Shown: positions 1 to 6,452 of the stretch, piece after piece
How positions within the stretch are numbered: position 1 is the first letter of the stretch
Layout: every line of letters begins with the position of its first letter
Origin: Alphaproteobacteria bacterium
GTDB taxonomy: Bacteria; Pseudomonadota; Alphaproteobacteria; Rs-D84
DNA: 7,442 bases
Direction of reading: 5' to 3'
Assembly: GCA_017425725.1 (NCBI GenBank)
Contig: JAFOXU010000134.1
Span: 1-7,442, forward strand
Notes under the pieces: model-generated
What the model saw: the letters and a program-made list of their open reading frames with translations, nothing else
Databases searched by the model: none
What the model was told of the DNA's origin: nothing
Translations under genes and position numbers: made by a program

Positions 1-736
1 AAATCGTAGCAATTTGTTAAAAATTGAATCAGATATTGCATCCAAGGAAATCAATGTTTCTGATGCTGAATTTAATCGTGATACAGCACACAGAATGTTA
101 AAGATTATGGCAGGAATCGATGTTAATGAATCGCTGGTGTTAACGGATGATTTTCCACAACAATTTGCAGATCTAAATGCAGGTGAATTAAAGACGACAC
201 CACAATGGGAAATATTGGGCGAACAAGTTAAAATGTATGAAAATCTGGCACGGTCAAAACGTGCAAATGCATATCCGACATTGGCTGCGACTGCGAATTA
301 CAGTTATATGACATTGTCCGAAGATGTTGATACAATGTTTGATGCCCGTGGCAGTCAATCTGCATACTGGGGGCTGGCAGTGCAAATGCCAATATTCAGT
401 GGTGGTTTAAATCGCGCAAACGCAACGATAGAGGCGATGAATGCGATTTCCGCTCAGCAAGATTTAGAACAGGCAAAGAAAATCACAACAGAACAATATA
501 ATAATGCAGTAAAACAATACGACAGATTGCGTGGCAATCTTGAAACGTTGGTCAAGGCTCGTGATTTGGCTGCTCAGACATATAAACTGTCACAAAATCG
601 TTTTGCGTCTGGACAAACATCTGCTGTTGAATTAGCTGATGTTTCAGCGGGATTGTATCAGTTGGATATCGCTCTGCTTAGCACAAAGTACAATATTTTA
701 ATGTCTGCGGAATCAGTAAAAAAGTTAGGTGAATAA
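1..736 (+). CDS. TolC-family outer membrane efflux protein, C-terminal part (5' end outside window)
   Basis: This is the 3' part of an outer-membrane factor that forms the trans-periplasmic duct of a tripartite exporter. The frame is open from base 2 (codons for Asn-Arg-Ser-Asn precede the first TTG at 14), so the gene starts upstream of the window and no start is visible; about 245 residues can be read. Family hallmarks of the second OEP repeat are present. A helix ends in AYPTLAATANYSYMT, the usual run from coiled-coil helix into outer-membrane beta strands. It is followed by YWGLAVQMPIFSGGLNRA, the typical 'W-x-L-x-V-x-x-PIFSGG' strand-turn-helix. The final long helix contains LSQNRFASGQTSAVEL, which matches the conserved 'RF..G..s..e...a' segment. 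The protein stops soon after this helix, so there is no long C-terminal tail. Its TAA lies 2 bp before the adaptor gene, so the two are surely co-transcribed. Family assignment is firm; the exported substrate is unknown. Confidence 0.93.
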   Translation, partial: NRSNLLKIESDIASKEINVSDAEFNRDTAHRMLKIMAGIDVNESLVLTDDFPQQFADLNAGELKTTPQWEILGEQVKMYENLARSKRANAYPTLAATANYSYMTLSEDVDTMFDARGSQSAYWGLAVQMPIFSGGLNRANATIEAMNAISAQQDLEQAKKITTEQYNNAVKQYDRLRGNLETLVKARDLAAQTYKLSQNRFASGQTSAVELADVSAGLYQLDIALLSTKYNILMSAESVKKLGE

Positions 737-738
737 AA

Positions 739-1338
739 ATGGATAAAATACAACAAACAATACGTTCAAAAAAGTTTAAACATGCGTTTTTTATTGCATT
801 TGTTGCAATAATGGCCGGTTGGGTAATATTCAGATTTGCGGCTGTTGCATCGGAAAATGCCCGCTTTGTTTTCAATGCATCACGGTCTGCAGCAGATGTT
901 GGTTTACCAATTGAATCTGTCCCAGTACAGGTAAAATCTGGCACATTATATGAACCATTAAGTGTGAAAAATAATCGTGCATATGTATCTGCCGAACGTG
1001 CATCAAAGTTGCGTGTTGGTCAGAAAATAGAACAAGGAAAAATTACATATGTGTCAAACAGTATTGATTTAAATACAGGTATGTATTTGGTTCGCACATC
1101 TGGTGTTTCTGACGGTTTGCATTTTGCAGAATTTACCACAGATGGGATTTTTGTTCCACTGTATGCTGTTTCAAATAATTCTGTTTTTGTTGTAAACGAT
1201 GGCGCAGCAACCATTCGTGAGATAAAAATTGCACGTCAAGATTCTGAAAATGCATATATTGCATCTGGGTTGAAGTCTGGTGACATTGTTATCTTGTCCA
1301 AGGTAAATGCCGGTGACAAAGTTAAATTAAGCAAATAA
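739..1338 (+). CDS. Short RND-type periplasmic adaptor (membrane fusion protein) lacking the alpha-hairpin
   Basis: A 199-aa protein with an N-terminal hydrophobic segment at about residues 15-36, preceded by basic residues, which is either a membrane anchor or an uncleaved signal. The rest resembles only the C-terminal half of HlyD/AcrA-type adaptors. Residues about 80-100 (AYVSAERASKLRVGQKI) match the entry to the beta-barrel. Residues 101-140 continue the barrel, with VSNSIDLNTGMYLVRT corresponding to the usual 'I.p.id..Tgt..vra'. Residues 138-197 (FVPLYAV, VFVVNDGAATIREIKI, ASGLKSGDIVI, GDKVKL) are the membrane-proximal domain in canonical order. Normal adaptors are about 350-400 aa; here the alpha-helical hairpin that contacts TolC and most of the lipoyl domain are absent, with no frame break to explain it. 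ATG 739 has a good SD (AGGTGA, 727-732) inside the end of the upstream gene. It sits between the TolC-like and RND genes. Family assignment is by domain pattern; the mechanism is unknown. Confidence 0.8.
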   Translation: MDKIQQTIRSKKFKHAFFIAFVAIMAGWVIFRFAAVASENARFVFNASRSAADVGLPIESVPVQVKSGTLYEPLSVKNNRAYVSAERASKLRVGQKIEQGKITYVSNSIDLNTGMYLVRTSGVSDGLHFAEFTTDGIFVPLYAVSNNSVFVVNDGAATIREIKIARQDSENAYIASGLKSGDIVILSKVNAGDKVKLSK

Positions 1339-1344
1339 AATACG

Positions 1345-1350
1345 AAGGGG
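1345..1350 (+). promoter_or_regulatory. Shine-Dalgarno site of the RND permease gene
   Basis: AAGGGG lies 7 nt before ATG 1358 in the 19-bp gap after the adaptor stop codon. It fixes the RND start, and the resulting N-terminus MLKFFVRRPI is the classic start of AcrB-like proteins. Confidence 0.85.
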
Positions 1351-1357
1351 TAAGATT

Positions 1358-4300
1358 ATGTTAAAGTTTTTTGTTCGCAGACCAATAACAACATTGATGT
1401 TTGTTTTGTTGTGGGTTGTGTTGGGTTTTGTTTCTTTCCCGAATATGAATATTGAACGCACACCACCAATGGATTTGCCATTGGTTACTGCGACATTTGT
1501 GTATCCTGGGGCGTCACCCGAAGAAATTGAATCGCAAATCATTAAACGTGCCGAAGATGCAATTTCAGAAGTTTCAGAATTGAAAAGAATTATTTCATAT
1601 GGCTATGAAAACAGCGCATTTGTAATTGCAGAATTTAATCTGGGCGTTAATGCAAATGAAAAGTCTTCTGAAATTAAAACAAAACTGGATGGTTTAATTT
1701 CTGAATTCCCAGACGATATGAAACAACCTGTTGTTGAAAGATTGAATCCATTACAAGAAGCGGTTGTTGACATTGTTTTACAAGGTGCAGATCCACGTGC
1801 CTTGGAAGAATACGTTGATGATGTTTTATCAAACAAGATAACAGCCATCCCAGGTGTTGCCAGTGTGTCTGTATTTGGTGGTCTGCAACGTGCTGTTCGT
1901 ATTCAAATGAATCCTGATTCTATGGCTGCCAATGGTGTAACAGTTATGGATGTTGTATCTGCATTAGGTTCTCATAATTTAAATGTGCCAGGTGGTAAAA
2001 TTGAAACCAGTCGTGATTCTTCAAACGTTCGTTTTGTTGGTGAATTTTCATCGATTGATGAAATCGCAAATCTGCGTTTAACCACTGTCGAAGGTAACAG
2101 ATTTAAATTATCTGATATTGCATCTATCACAGATGCTGCCCGTGATGTTGAAAATGGTGCACGTTATAATGGTCAGTCTGTTGTAATTGCATCTGTTGTA
2201 AAATCGTCAGACGGAAATGCGATAAACATTTCAAATGCGTTGCGTAAACAATTGCCAGAACTGGAATCTGGTATGCGTACCCGTTTCCCAGATGCAACAA
2301 TGTTTATTGCGTCTGATTCATCCGTTGCTGTTGCAGATGAAACAGATAGTACGATTAACGGGATTATCTTGGGTGTATTGTTAACAGTTTTAGTTCTGTT
2401 GGCATTTACACGCAATTGGCGTTCAACAATTATTGCAGGTGTTGTAATTCCTGCATCATTGATTGCTGGTTTCTTCTTTATGGACAAAAGTAACTTTACA
2501 GTAAACGCATTAACGCTGTTGGCATATTCATCTGCGTTGGGTACATTGGTATCAAATGCGATTATCTTGATTGAATCTGCATTACAAGAAATGCACGCTG
2601 GCAAGAAACCAGAAGATGCCGCAATTGACGGAACGAAAAAAGTTGCCGTATCTGTTTTGGCAGGTGTTGGAACAAACGTTGTTGTGTTCTTGCCATTGGC
2701 GTTTATGGGCGGTATTGTTGGTCAATTCATGGTTCAGTTTGGTATGACAGTTGTTTACTTGACTGTATTATCGTTGATGTTCTCGTTCACGTTAACACCA
2801 ATGATGATTGCAAAGTTCTTGCGTTTGACAAAACAAAAGAAGTCAGATAAAAAACAAATTGTTAAGGCAGAAAAAGCCACATTAAATCACAGTTGGTTGT
2901 ACAGTTGGTTCAAGACCCAGTTTGCGCACCCATGGCGTGTTGTTGGTATGGCATTTGCGATATTTATTGCATCAACGATGCTGATGAAATTTGTTGGTAA
3001 TGAATTTTCGCCATCAACAGATGCGAACGAGATAACGATTACAGCCCGTACCCCAATGGGTTCAACGTATGAAAAATCAGAATCTGTTGCAATTCAGATT
3101 GAAGATAAACTGGCACAGTTCCCAGAGGTAAAATCTACGACCATTAAAATTGGTGAACGTGGTTTACAGAACATTTCTGTAACAGTTGAATTGGTTGACG
3201 TATCTGAACGCAAGATTTCTGATAAAATGTTGGCACAAAAAATATTGCCTGTGATTTCAGAAATTCCAGATGCTGAAATTCAAATACGTGCAGGCGAAGC
3301 GCACTCGGCCGGTGTATCTGCAGACTTGGTGTTAAATGTATTTGGTGAAAACGATGAAATTCGTGAAGATTATGCAAATCAAATAATTGATATTGTAAAC
3401 AATATTCCCGAAGTTCAATCGGCTGTTCGTGCGCAACAGTTACCTGCGATGGAAACACAGTTTATTCCAAACCAAGAACAGATGAATTTCTGGGGTGTGC
3501 AAAACGCATACGCAGGTACAATATTGCGTACAGCATTGTTTGGAAACGATGATTATAAATACAAAGAAGCAGGCGAAGAATATCCAATAATCTTGGAATT
3601 TGCAAAGCCGTTTAAAAATGCTGCATTGTTTGACAATGTTTACGTAAATACCAGCAAAGGCATGGTTCCATTGTCCAGTCTGGGTGATGTAAAATCAGTT
3701 CGTGCCACATCTGATATTCGTCGTGAAGACAAAACCAGATTGACAGAAATTGATATTAATATTGGTAAATCTACGATGGGGCCTGTTCAAAGCAAAATAG
3801 AATCTGAATTGAATAAAATTGAATGGAAGACAGGATACTATTTTGAATTTGGTGGCATGTCAGAAATCCAAGGCGAAACCACAGGTGAAATTGGCAAGGC
3901 ATTCTTGTTGGCGACAATTTTGACATACATGTTGTTGGCTGCGATATTAAATTCTTTGGCGCATCCATTTACGATTGCGACATCAATTTTAACCAGTTTT
4001 ACAGGCGTGTTTATTTTAATGTTCTTGTCTGGGGCAACAATGAACGTTGGCGCCATGTTGGCATTTGTTATGTTGGTTGGATTGGTGGTTAACAATAATA
4101 TTTTGATATTGGAACCAACTATCAATCGTGTAAATAATGGCGAAAAACCATTTGATGCACTGTGGACAGAATTAAATGATAAAAAGAACATGGTTCTGAT
4201 GACATCTATTGCCGTTGTTGCAGGTATGGTTCCGCAACTATGGTCTGCTGATGGTATGAAGGTTGCCATGGGTGCTGTTATGATTGGTGGTATGTTGGCC

Positions 4301-4387
4301 AGTTTGTTGTTTACATTTACGCTGACACCTGCATTATTTGTGCTGATGGAACGTGCACGCAATTGGAAACCAAGATTTCATAAATAA
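1358..4387 (+). CDS. RND-family permease (AcrB/HAE1-like) with altered proton-relay residues
   Basis: A full-length (1009 aa; family about 1020-1050) inner-membrane RND protein. The layout is standard: TM1 at about 9-27, a first periplasmic loop to about 330, TM2-TM6 at about 331-485, TM7 at about 526-545, a second periplasmic loop (EFSPSTDANEI near 549) to about 845, and TM8-TM12 at about 847-997. Alignment to AcrB by eye is unambiguous around FVRRPI, VYPGASPEEIE, IPGVASVSVFGG, VFLPLAFMGG and MTS. The residues that couple AcrB to protons are mostly gone. TM4 reads LGTLVSNAIILIES, so Asp407/Asp408 become Ser399/Asn400. TM10 reads GLVVNNNILILEP, so Lys940 becomes Asn912. Arg971 becomes Lys942, Thr978 is kept (Thr949), and the conserved R-P after Arg971 is lost. 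Classical proton-driven drug efflux is therefore doubtful. It is the third gene of the TolC/adaptor/RND cluster. Family is certain; substrate and energy source are unknown. Nearest annotation would be 'efflux RND transporter permease subunit'. Confidence 0.95.
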   Translation: MLKFFVRRPITTLMFVLLWVVLGFVSFPNMNIERTPPMDLPLVTATFVYPGASPEEIESQIIKRAEDAISEVSELKRIISYGYENSAFVIAEFNLGVNANEKSSEIKTKLDGLISEFPDDMKQPVVERLNPLQEAVVDIVLQGADPRALEEYVDDVLSNKITAIPGVASVSVFGGLQRAVRIQMNPDSMAANGVTVMDVVSALGSHNLNVPGGKIETSRDSSNVRFVGEFSSIDEIANLRLTTVEGNRFKLSDIASITDAARDVENGARYNGQSVVIASVVKSSDGNAINISNALRKQLPELESGMRTRFPDATMFIASDSSVAVADETDSTINGIILGVLLTVLVLLAFTRNWRSTIIAGVVIPASLIAGFFFMDKSNFTVNALTLLAYSSALGTLVSNAIILIESALQEMHAGKKPEDAAIDGTKKVAVSVLAGVGTNVVVFLPLAFMGGIVGQFMVQFGMTVVYLTVLSLMFSFTLTPMMIAKFLRLTKQKKSDKKQIVKAEKATLNHSWLYSWFKTQFAHPWRVVGMAFAIFIASTMLMKFVGNEFSPSTDANEITITARTPMGSTYEKSESVAIQIEDKLAQFPEVKSTTIKIGERGLQNISVTVELVDVSERKISDKMLAQKILPVISEIPDAEIQIRAGEAHSAGVSADLVLNVFGENDEIREDYANQIIDIVNNIPEVQSAVRAQQLPAMETQFIPNQEQMNFWGVQNAYAGTILRTALFGNDDYKYKEAGEEYPIILEFAKPFKNAALFDNVYVNTSKGMVPLSSLGDVKSVRATSDIRREDKTRLTEIDINIGKSTMGPVQSKIESELNKIEWKTGYYFEFGGMSEIQGETTGEIGKAFLLATILTYMLLAAILNSLAHPFTIATSILTSFTGVFILMFLSGATMNVGAMLAFVMLVGLVVNNNILILEPTINRVNNGEKPFDALWTELNDKKNMVLMTSIAVVAGMVPQLWSADGMKVAMGAVMIGGMLASLLFTFTLTPALFVLMERARNWKPRFHK

Positions 4388-4393
4388 AAAGTA

Positions 4394-4475
4394 ATGGCAT
4401 TTATTTCCTATATATGTAAATATTCTATTAAGGTTACTTTGGAATAAATTCGTACAAAGGGGAAATAAATGCCAT
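4394..4475 (+). promoter_or_regulatory. Perfect 15-bp inverted repeat enclosing the RBS and start of the glycosyltransferase gene
   Basis: The left arm ATGGCATTTATTTCC (4394-4408) is the exact reverse complement of the right arm GGAAATAAATGCCAT (4461-4475), with a 52-nt spacer. The right arm contains the last two G of the SD (AGGGG, 4458-4462) and the complete ATG start (4469-4471). The spacer can form a smaller hairpin, CTTTG (4437-4441) with CAAAG (4455-4459), extended by GAA/TTC inside it. In mRNA that continues from the RND gene, the 15-bp stem would bury the initiation site. The left arm starts only 6 nt after the RND stop codon, so a ribosome terminating there could open the stem. There is no T-tract after the right arm, so it is not a Rho-independent terminator. 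The pairing is directly visible; the regulatory role is inference. Confidence 0.65.
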
Positions 4476-5407
4476 CTCATTTGCAACCAAACAAGAAATA
4501 TTTTTGGCCAACATTTTTAACAACGCCTATTCTTAATCGTGCATTACGTCGTGCATATCGTGGTATTTTAACAATGGGTGTGCGTGAATATCACAAACAG
4601 ATACGTCTGGACAAGACGACAAAATTTGCCAATGAATTATCTGTTGTTGCGATAATGAAGAACGAAGGGAAATATATCAAAGAATGGCTTGATTTTCATA
4701 TTTTGGTTGGTGTGACAAAGTTTTATTTGTATGACAATGAATCATCTGATGACACGGTTAAAATTTTAAAACCATATATTAAATCTGGTGTTGTTGAATA
4801 TATTTATTGGCCTGGCCGTGCGATGCAAAAGCCTGCGTACATTGATGCAATTACAAGATTTGCAGATAAAACACGTTATATGGCATTAATTGATTTAGAT
4901 GAATTTTTAGTTCCTGTAAAACACAGAAATTTGGTTTCTTATTTAAAGACATTGCCACGTTTCAGTCAGTTGGTTATCAGTTGGGTAAATTATGGCAGTA
5001 ACGGTCATAAAAAACAACCCAAGGGTTTGGTAATTGAAAATTATACACGTCACGGTTTGGATCGTTATGGTGTAAAATCGATTATCAACCCACGCATGAT
5101 TACGTTCTTGGGCAATCCTCACTACAATTTTGTTGCAGGACCAACAATTGACGAAAATGGTACGCATATTGGCGGTGTTAACCAAGAACACAATCCGACA
5201 ACAATAAATAAAATTCGTTGCAATCATTATCAAACAAAATCATACGAAGAATATTTGCGTCGGTGTGGTTTAGGGGATGTTGCAACCGGTGACGCGATAA
5301 AGGTACAAGGCAAAGATGTTGAAACAAACTTCCGCAATTTTGATAAAAATGATGTGCATGATAATATAATGGATAAATATGTAAAAAAACTAAAAAGTAA
5401 AAAATAA
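4469..5407 (+). CDS. Glycosyltransferase, GT92 (DUF23)/GT2-like
   Basis: A 312-aa protein likely to transfer a sugar from a nucleotide-sugar donor onto an envelope or surface glycan. Residues 57-105 form the GT-A nucleotide-binding start (LSVVAIMKNEGKYIKEWLDFH, then GVTKFYLYDNESSDDT), the pattern of the Glyco_tranf_2_4/GT92 group. The metal-binding DxD is in LIDLDEFLVP (DLD at 142-144). SWVNYGSNG (171-179) and NHYQTKSYEEYLRR (252-265) match the later conserved blocks of GT92 proteins. There is no signal peptide and no clear TM segment; the N-terminus is basic and aromatic and the C-terminus is lysine-rich, suggesting a cytoplasmic or peripheral membrane enzyme. ATG 4469 follows AGGGG (4458-4462) by 6 nt. 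It lies 81 bp after the RND gene with no terminator between, so read-through transcription is plausible. Its start lies within the inverted repeat. Acceptor and sugar cannot be told from sequence. Confidence 0.85.
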   Translation: MPSHLQPNKKYFWPTFLTTPILNRALRRAYRGILTMGVREYHKQIRLDKTTKFANELSVVAIMKNEGKYIKEWLDFHILVGVTKFYLYDNESSDDTVKILKPYIKSGVVEYIYWPGRAMQKPAYIDAITRFADKTRYMALIDLDEFLVPVKHRNLVSYLKTLPRFSQLVISWVNYGSNGHKKQPKGLVIENYTRHGLDRYGVKSIINPRMITFLGNPHYNFVAGPTIDENGTHIGGVNQEHNPTTINKIRCNHYQTKSYEEYLRRCGLGDVATGDAIKVQGKDVETNFRNFDKNDVHDNIMDKYVKKLKSKK

Positions 5408-5410
5408 AAT

Positions 5411-5436
5411 TTCCCTGATGTATCAGGGGATTTTTG
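5411..5436 (+). terminator. Rho-independent terminator after the glycosyltransferase gene
   Basis: Stem CCCTGA (5413-5418) pairs with TCAGGG (5423-5428) around a TGTA loop. It is extended by T-G and T-A pairs at its base and followed by a T-run (5431-5435). It starts 4 nt after the TAA and closes the transcript that may begin with the efflux cluster. Confidence 0.85.
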
Positions 5437-5441
5437 TTCGT

Positions 5442-5471
5442 TTGACAGAATACGCCAATATTTGATATTCT
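5442..5471 (+). promoter_or_regulatory. Sigma70-type promoter for the 310-aa gene
   Basis: A perfect -35 TTGACA (5442-5447) is followed after 18 bp by TATTCT (5466-5471, 4 of 6 matches to TATAAT). Transcription would start near 5478, giving a leader of about 18 nt with SD AAGG (5486-5489) 6 nt before ATG 5496. It lies directly after the upstream terminator, which fits an independent transcription unit. Prediction from consensus only. Confidence 0.65.
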
Positions 5472-5472
5472 G
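5446..5472. promoter_or_regulatory. Candidate operator palindrome within the promoter
   Basis: CAGAATA (5446-5452) and TATTCTG (5466-5472) are exact reverse complements separated by 13 bp. The left arm overlaps the end of the -35 box and the right arm covers the -10 box. A dimeric repressor bound here would block RNA polymerase. Arms of 7 bp in AT-rich DNA can arise by chance, so this is tentative. Confidence 0.35.
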
Positions 5473-5495
5473 CAGATAAACAAGTAAGGCTAAAT

Positions 5496-6428
5496 ATGAC
5501 AGATAACATAAATATTTTAGATAAAACACCAGAACAAATATTCAATGAATTGACTGCGAATATGGATGCACAGTCAAGGTATGGTTATACTAAATTTATA
5601 CACGATAGTATTTTTGCAGGCAGTAATTCTTTGTGGAAAATCATTCGTTTTTTATATGCGATTTTTGGTGTGTATTCACCAGATATACCGTACACAGAAC
5701 AGGCAAAGCAAATACATAATATTTGTAATAAATTATATGTGCCAATTGGAAATGTCCCAAAATATCTGCGTGGTGTGTTGAATAAACGTACAAGCAAATA
5801 TAATCATCCGTATGACAGGGAATATATTGTAAAACCAATGCGTGGTATGTCACAGCAGTATATAACACAGTACAGGAAAGTTATGGGGATACTGCGTCAA
5901 TTTGAACGCATTGCAACGATTCCAGAAGAAGTTATGATACTGCCTATTATATCAGAATTATATACAGAACTGACAAAACTTGTATCGATGACACGTGTTT
6001 GCAAGGCACCAAAACCTGTACGTGATATTATGCAATCTGGTTCTGTGCAAATGTTACAGGAATATAATCTGTATGCATCTGTTGGAACGGTTTCTAATGC
6101 TGTCCAGAACAGATGCGATATTATCGAAAAGTATCGTTCTAGCAATAACAATGTTCATAGATTTTTGCGCCAGTTGCAAGACCAAGAAATGGACAGATTG
6201 AATAAAAGACATGATGAAGAACAGAAAAGTGTTAAAAATTTTGAAGAGTTTCAAGCCATGTTACGTCGTCAGGAACAAGAGTGTAGTGATTTGCTAAAAT
6301 CGCAACGTGAAAAAACTAAGATACATAAACAAGTTTTTGAAAAAAAACAATGGCAAATAGACCAGGCAAGAAAATTTGAAAAAATAAAAGCACAAATGAT
6401 GATGGCTCGTATCACACGTATGCATTAA
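5496..6428 (+). CDS. Hypothetical protein with C-terminal charged coiled coil
   Basis: A 310-aa protein that I do not recognise. It has no signal peptide. A moderately hydrophobic aromatic stretch at residues 46-61 (LWKIIRFLYAIFGVYS) might be a buried helix or an amphipathic membrane-binding helix. Residues about 65-215 look alpha-helical and mixed in charge (for example QQYITQYRKVMGILRQFERI, 120-139). Residues about 222-300 are rich in Glu, Gln, Lys and Arg with few helix breakers and read as a long coiled coil. The end is methionine- and arginine-rich (MMMARITRMH). Four cysteines are scattered (77, 169, 207, 263) with no metal-binding pattern. It is transcribed alone, from its own promoter to its own terminator, so neighbours give no functional hint. 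Base composition resembles the neighbours, and the clear SD (AAGG, 5486-5489) supports a real gene. Cytoplasmic structural or scaffold protein is only a guess. Confidence 0.8.
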   Translation: MTDNINILDKTPEQIFNELTANMDAQSRYGYTKFIHDSIFAGSNSLWKIIRFLYAIFGVYSPDIPYTEQAKQIHNICNKLYVPIGNVPKYLRGVLNKRTSKYNHPYDREYIVKPMRGMSQQYITQYRKVMGILRQFERIATIPEEVMILPIISELYTELTKLVSMTRVCKAPKPVRDIMQSGSVQMLQEYNLYASVGTVSNAVQNRCDIIEKYRSSNNNVHRFLRQLQDQEMDRLNKRHDEEQKSVKNFEEFQAMLRRQEQECSDLLKSQREKTKIHKQVFEKKQWQIDQARKFEKIKAQMMMARITRMH

Positions 6429-6452
6429 AAAATCCCCATTTTGGGGATTTTT
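6428..6452. terminator. Bidirectional Rho-independent terminator shared by the convergent genes
   Basis: A perfect 10-bp inverted repeat, AAAAATCCCC (6428-6437) and GGGGATTTTT (6443-6452), has a 5-nt loop. The A-run and T-run give U-tracts in both directions. The left arm begins within the TAA of the plus-strand gene (6426-6428), and the right arm ends within the TAA of rmuC (6453-6451 on the minus strand). One hairpin therefore serves both convergent genes. Confidence 0.9.

Noticed and set aside
14..16. TTG as start codon of the TolC-like protein
   Set aside because: The frame is open upstream to the window edge, there is no SD, and only the second half of the family is present, so the true start lies outside.
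2173..2604. Minus-strand open frame of 143 codons in the RND gene
   Set aside because: It is a shadow frame with low-complexity composition and no recognisable features.
3838..4362. Antisense open frame of 174 codons inside the RND gene
   Set aside because: It is the mirror of a strongly supported RND coding region, has no SD or domain pattern, and arises because the low use of certain codons leaves the reverse frame open.
4388..4468. Stand-alone promoter for the glycosyltransferase gene
   Set aside because: TATTCT (4421-4426) could be a -10, but no acceptable -35 lies 16-18 bp upstream, so a promoter cannot be supported from sequence.
4394..4475. Terminator after the RND gene, or ends of a mobile element
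   Set aside because: The inverted repeat has a 52-nt spacer and no T-run after it, and the spacer has no coding capacity or target duplication, so neither a terminator nor a transposon/MITE is supported.
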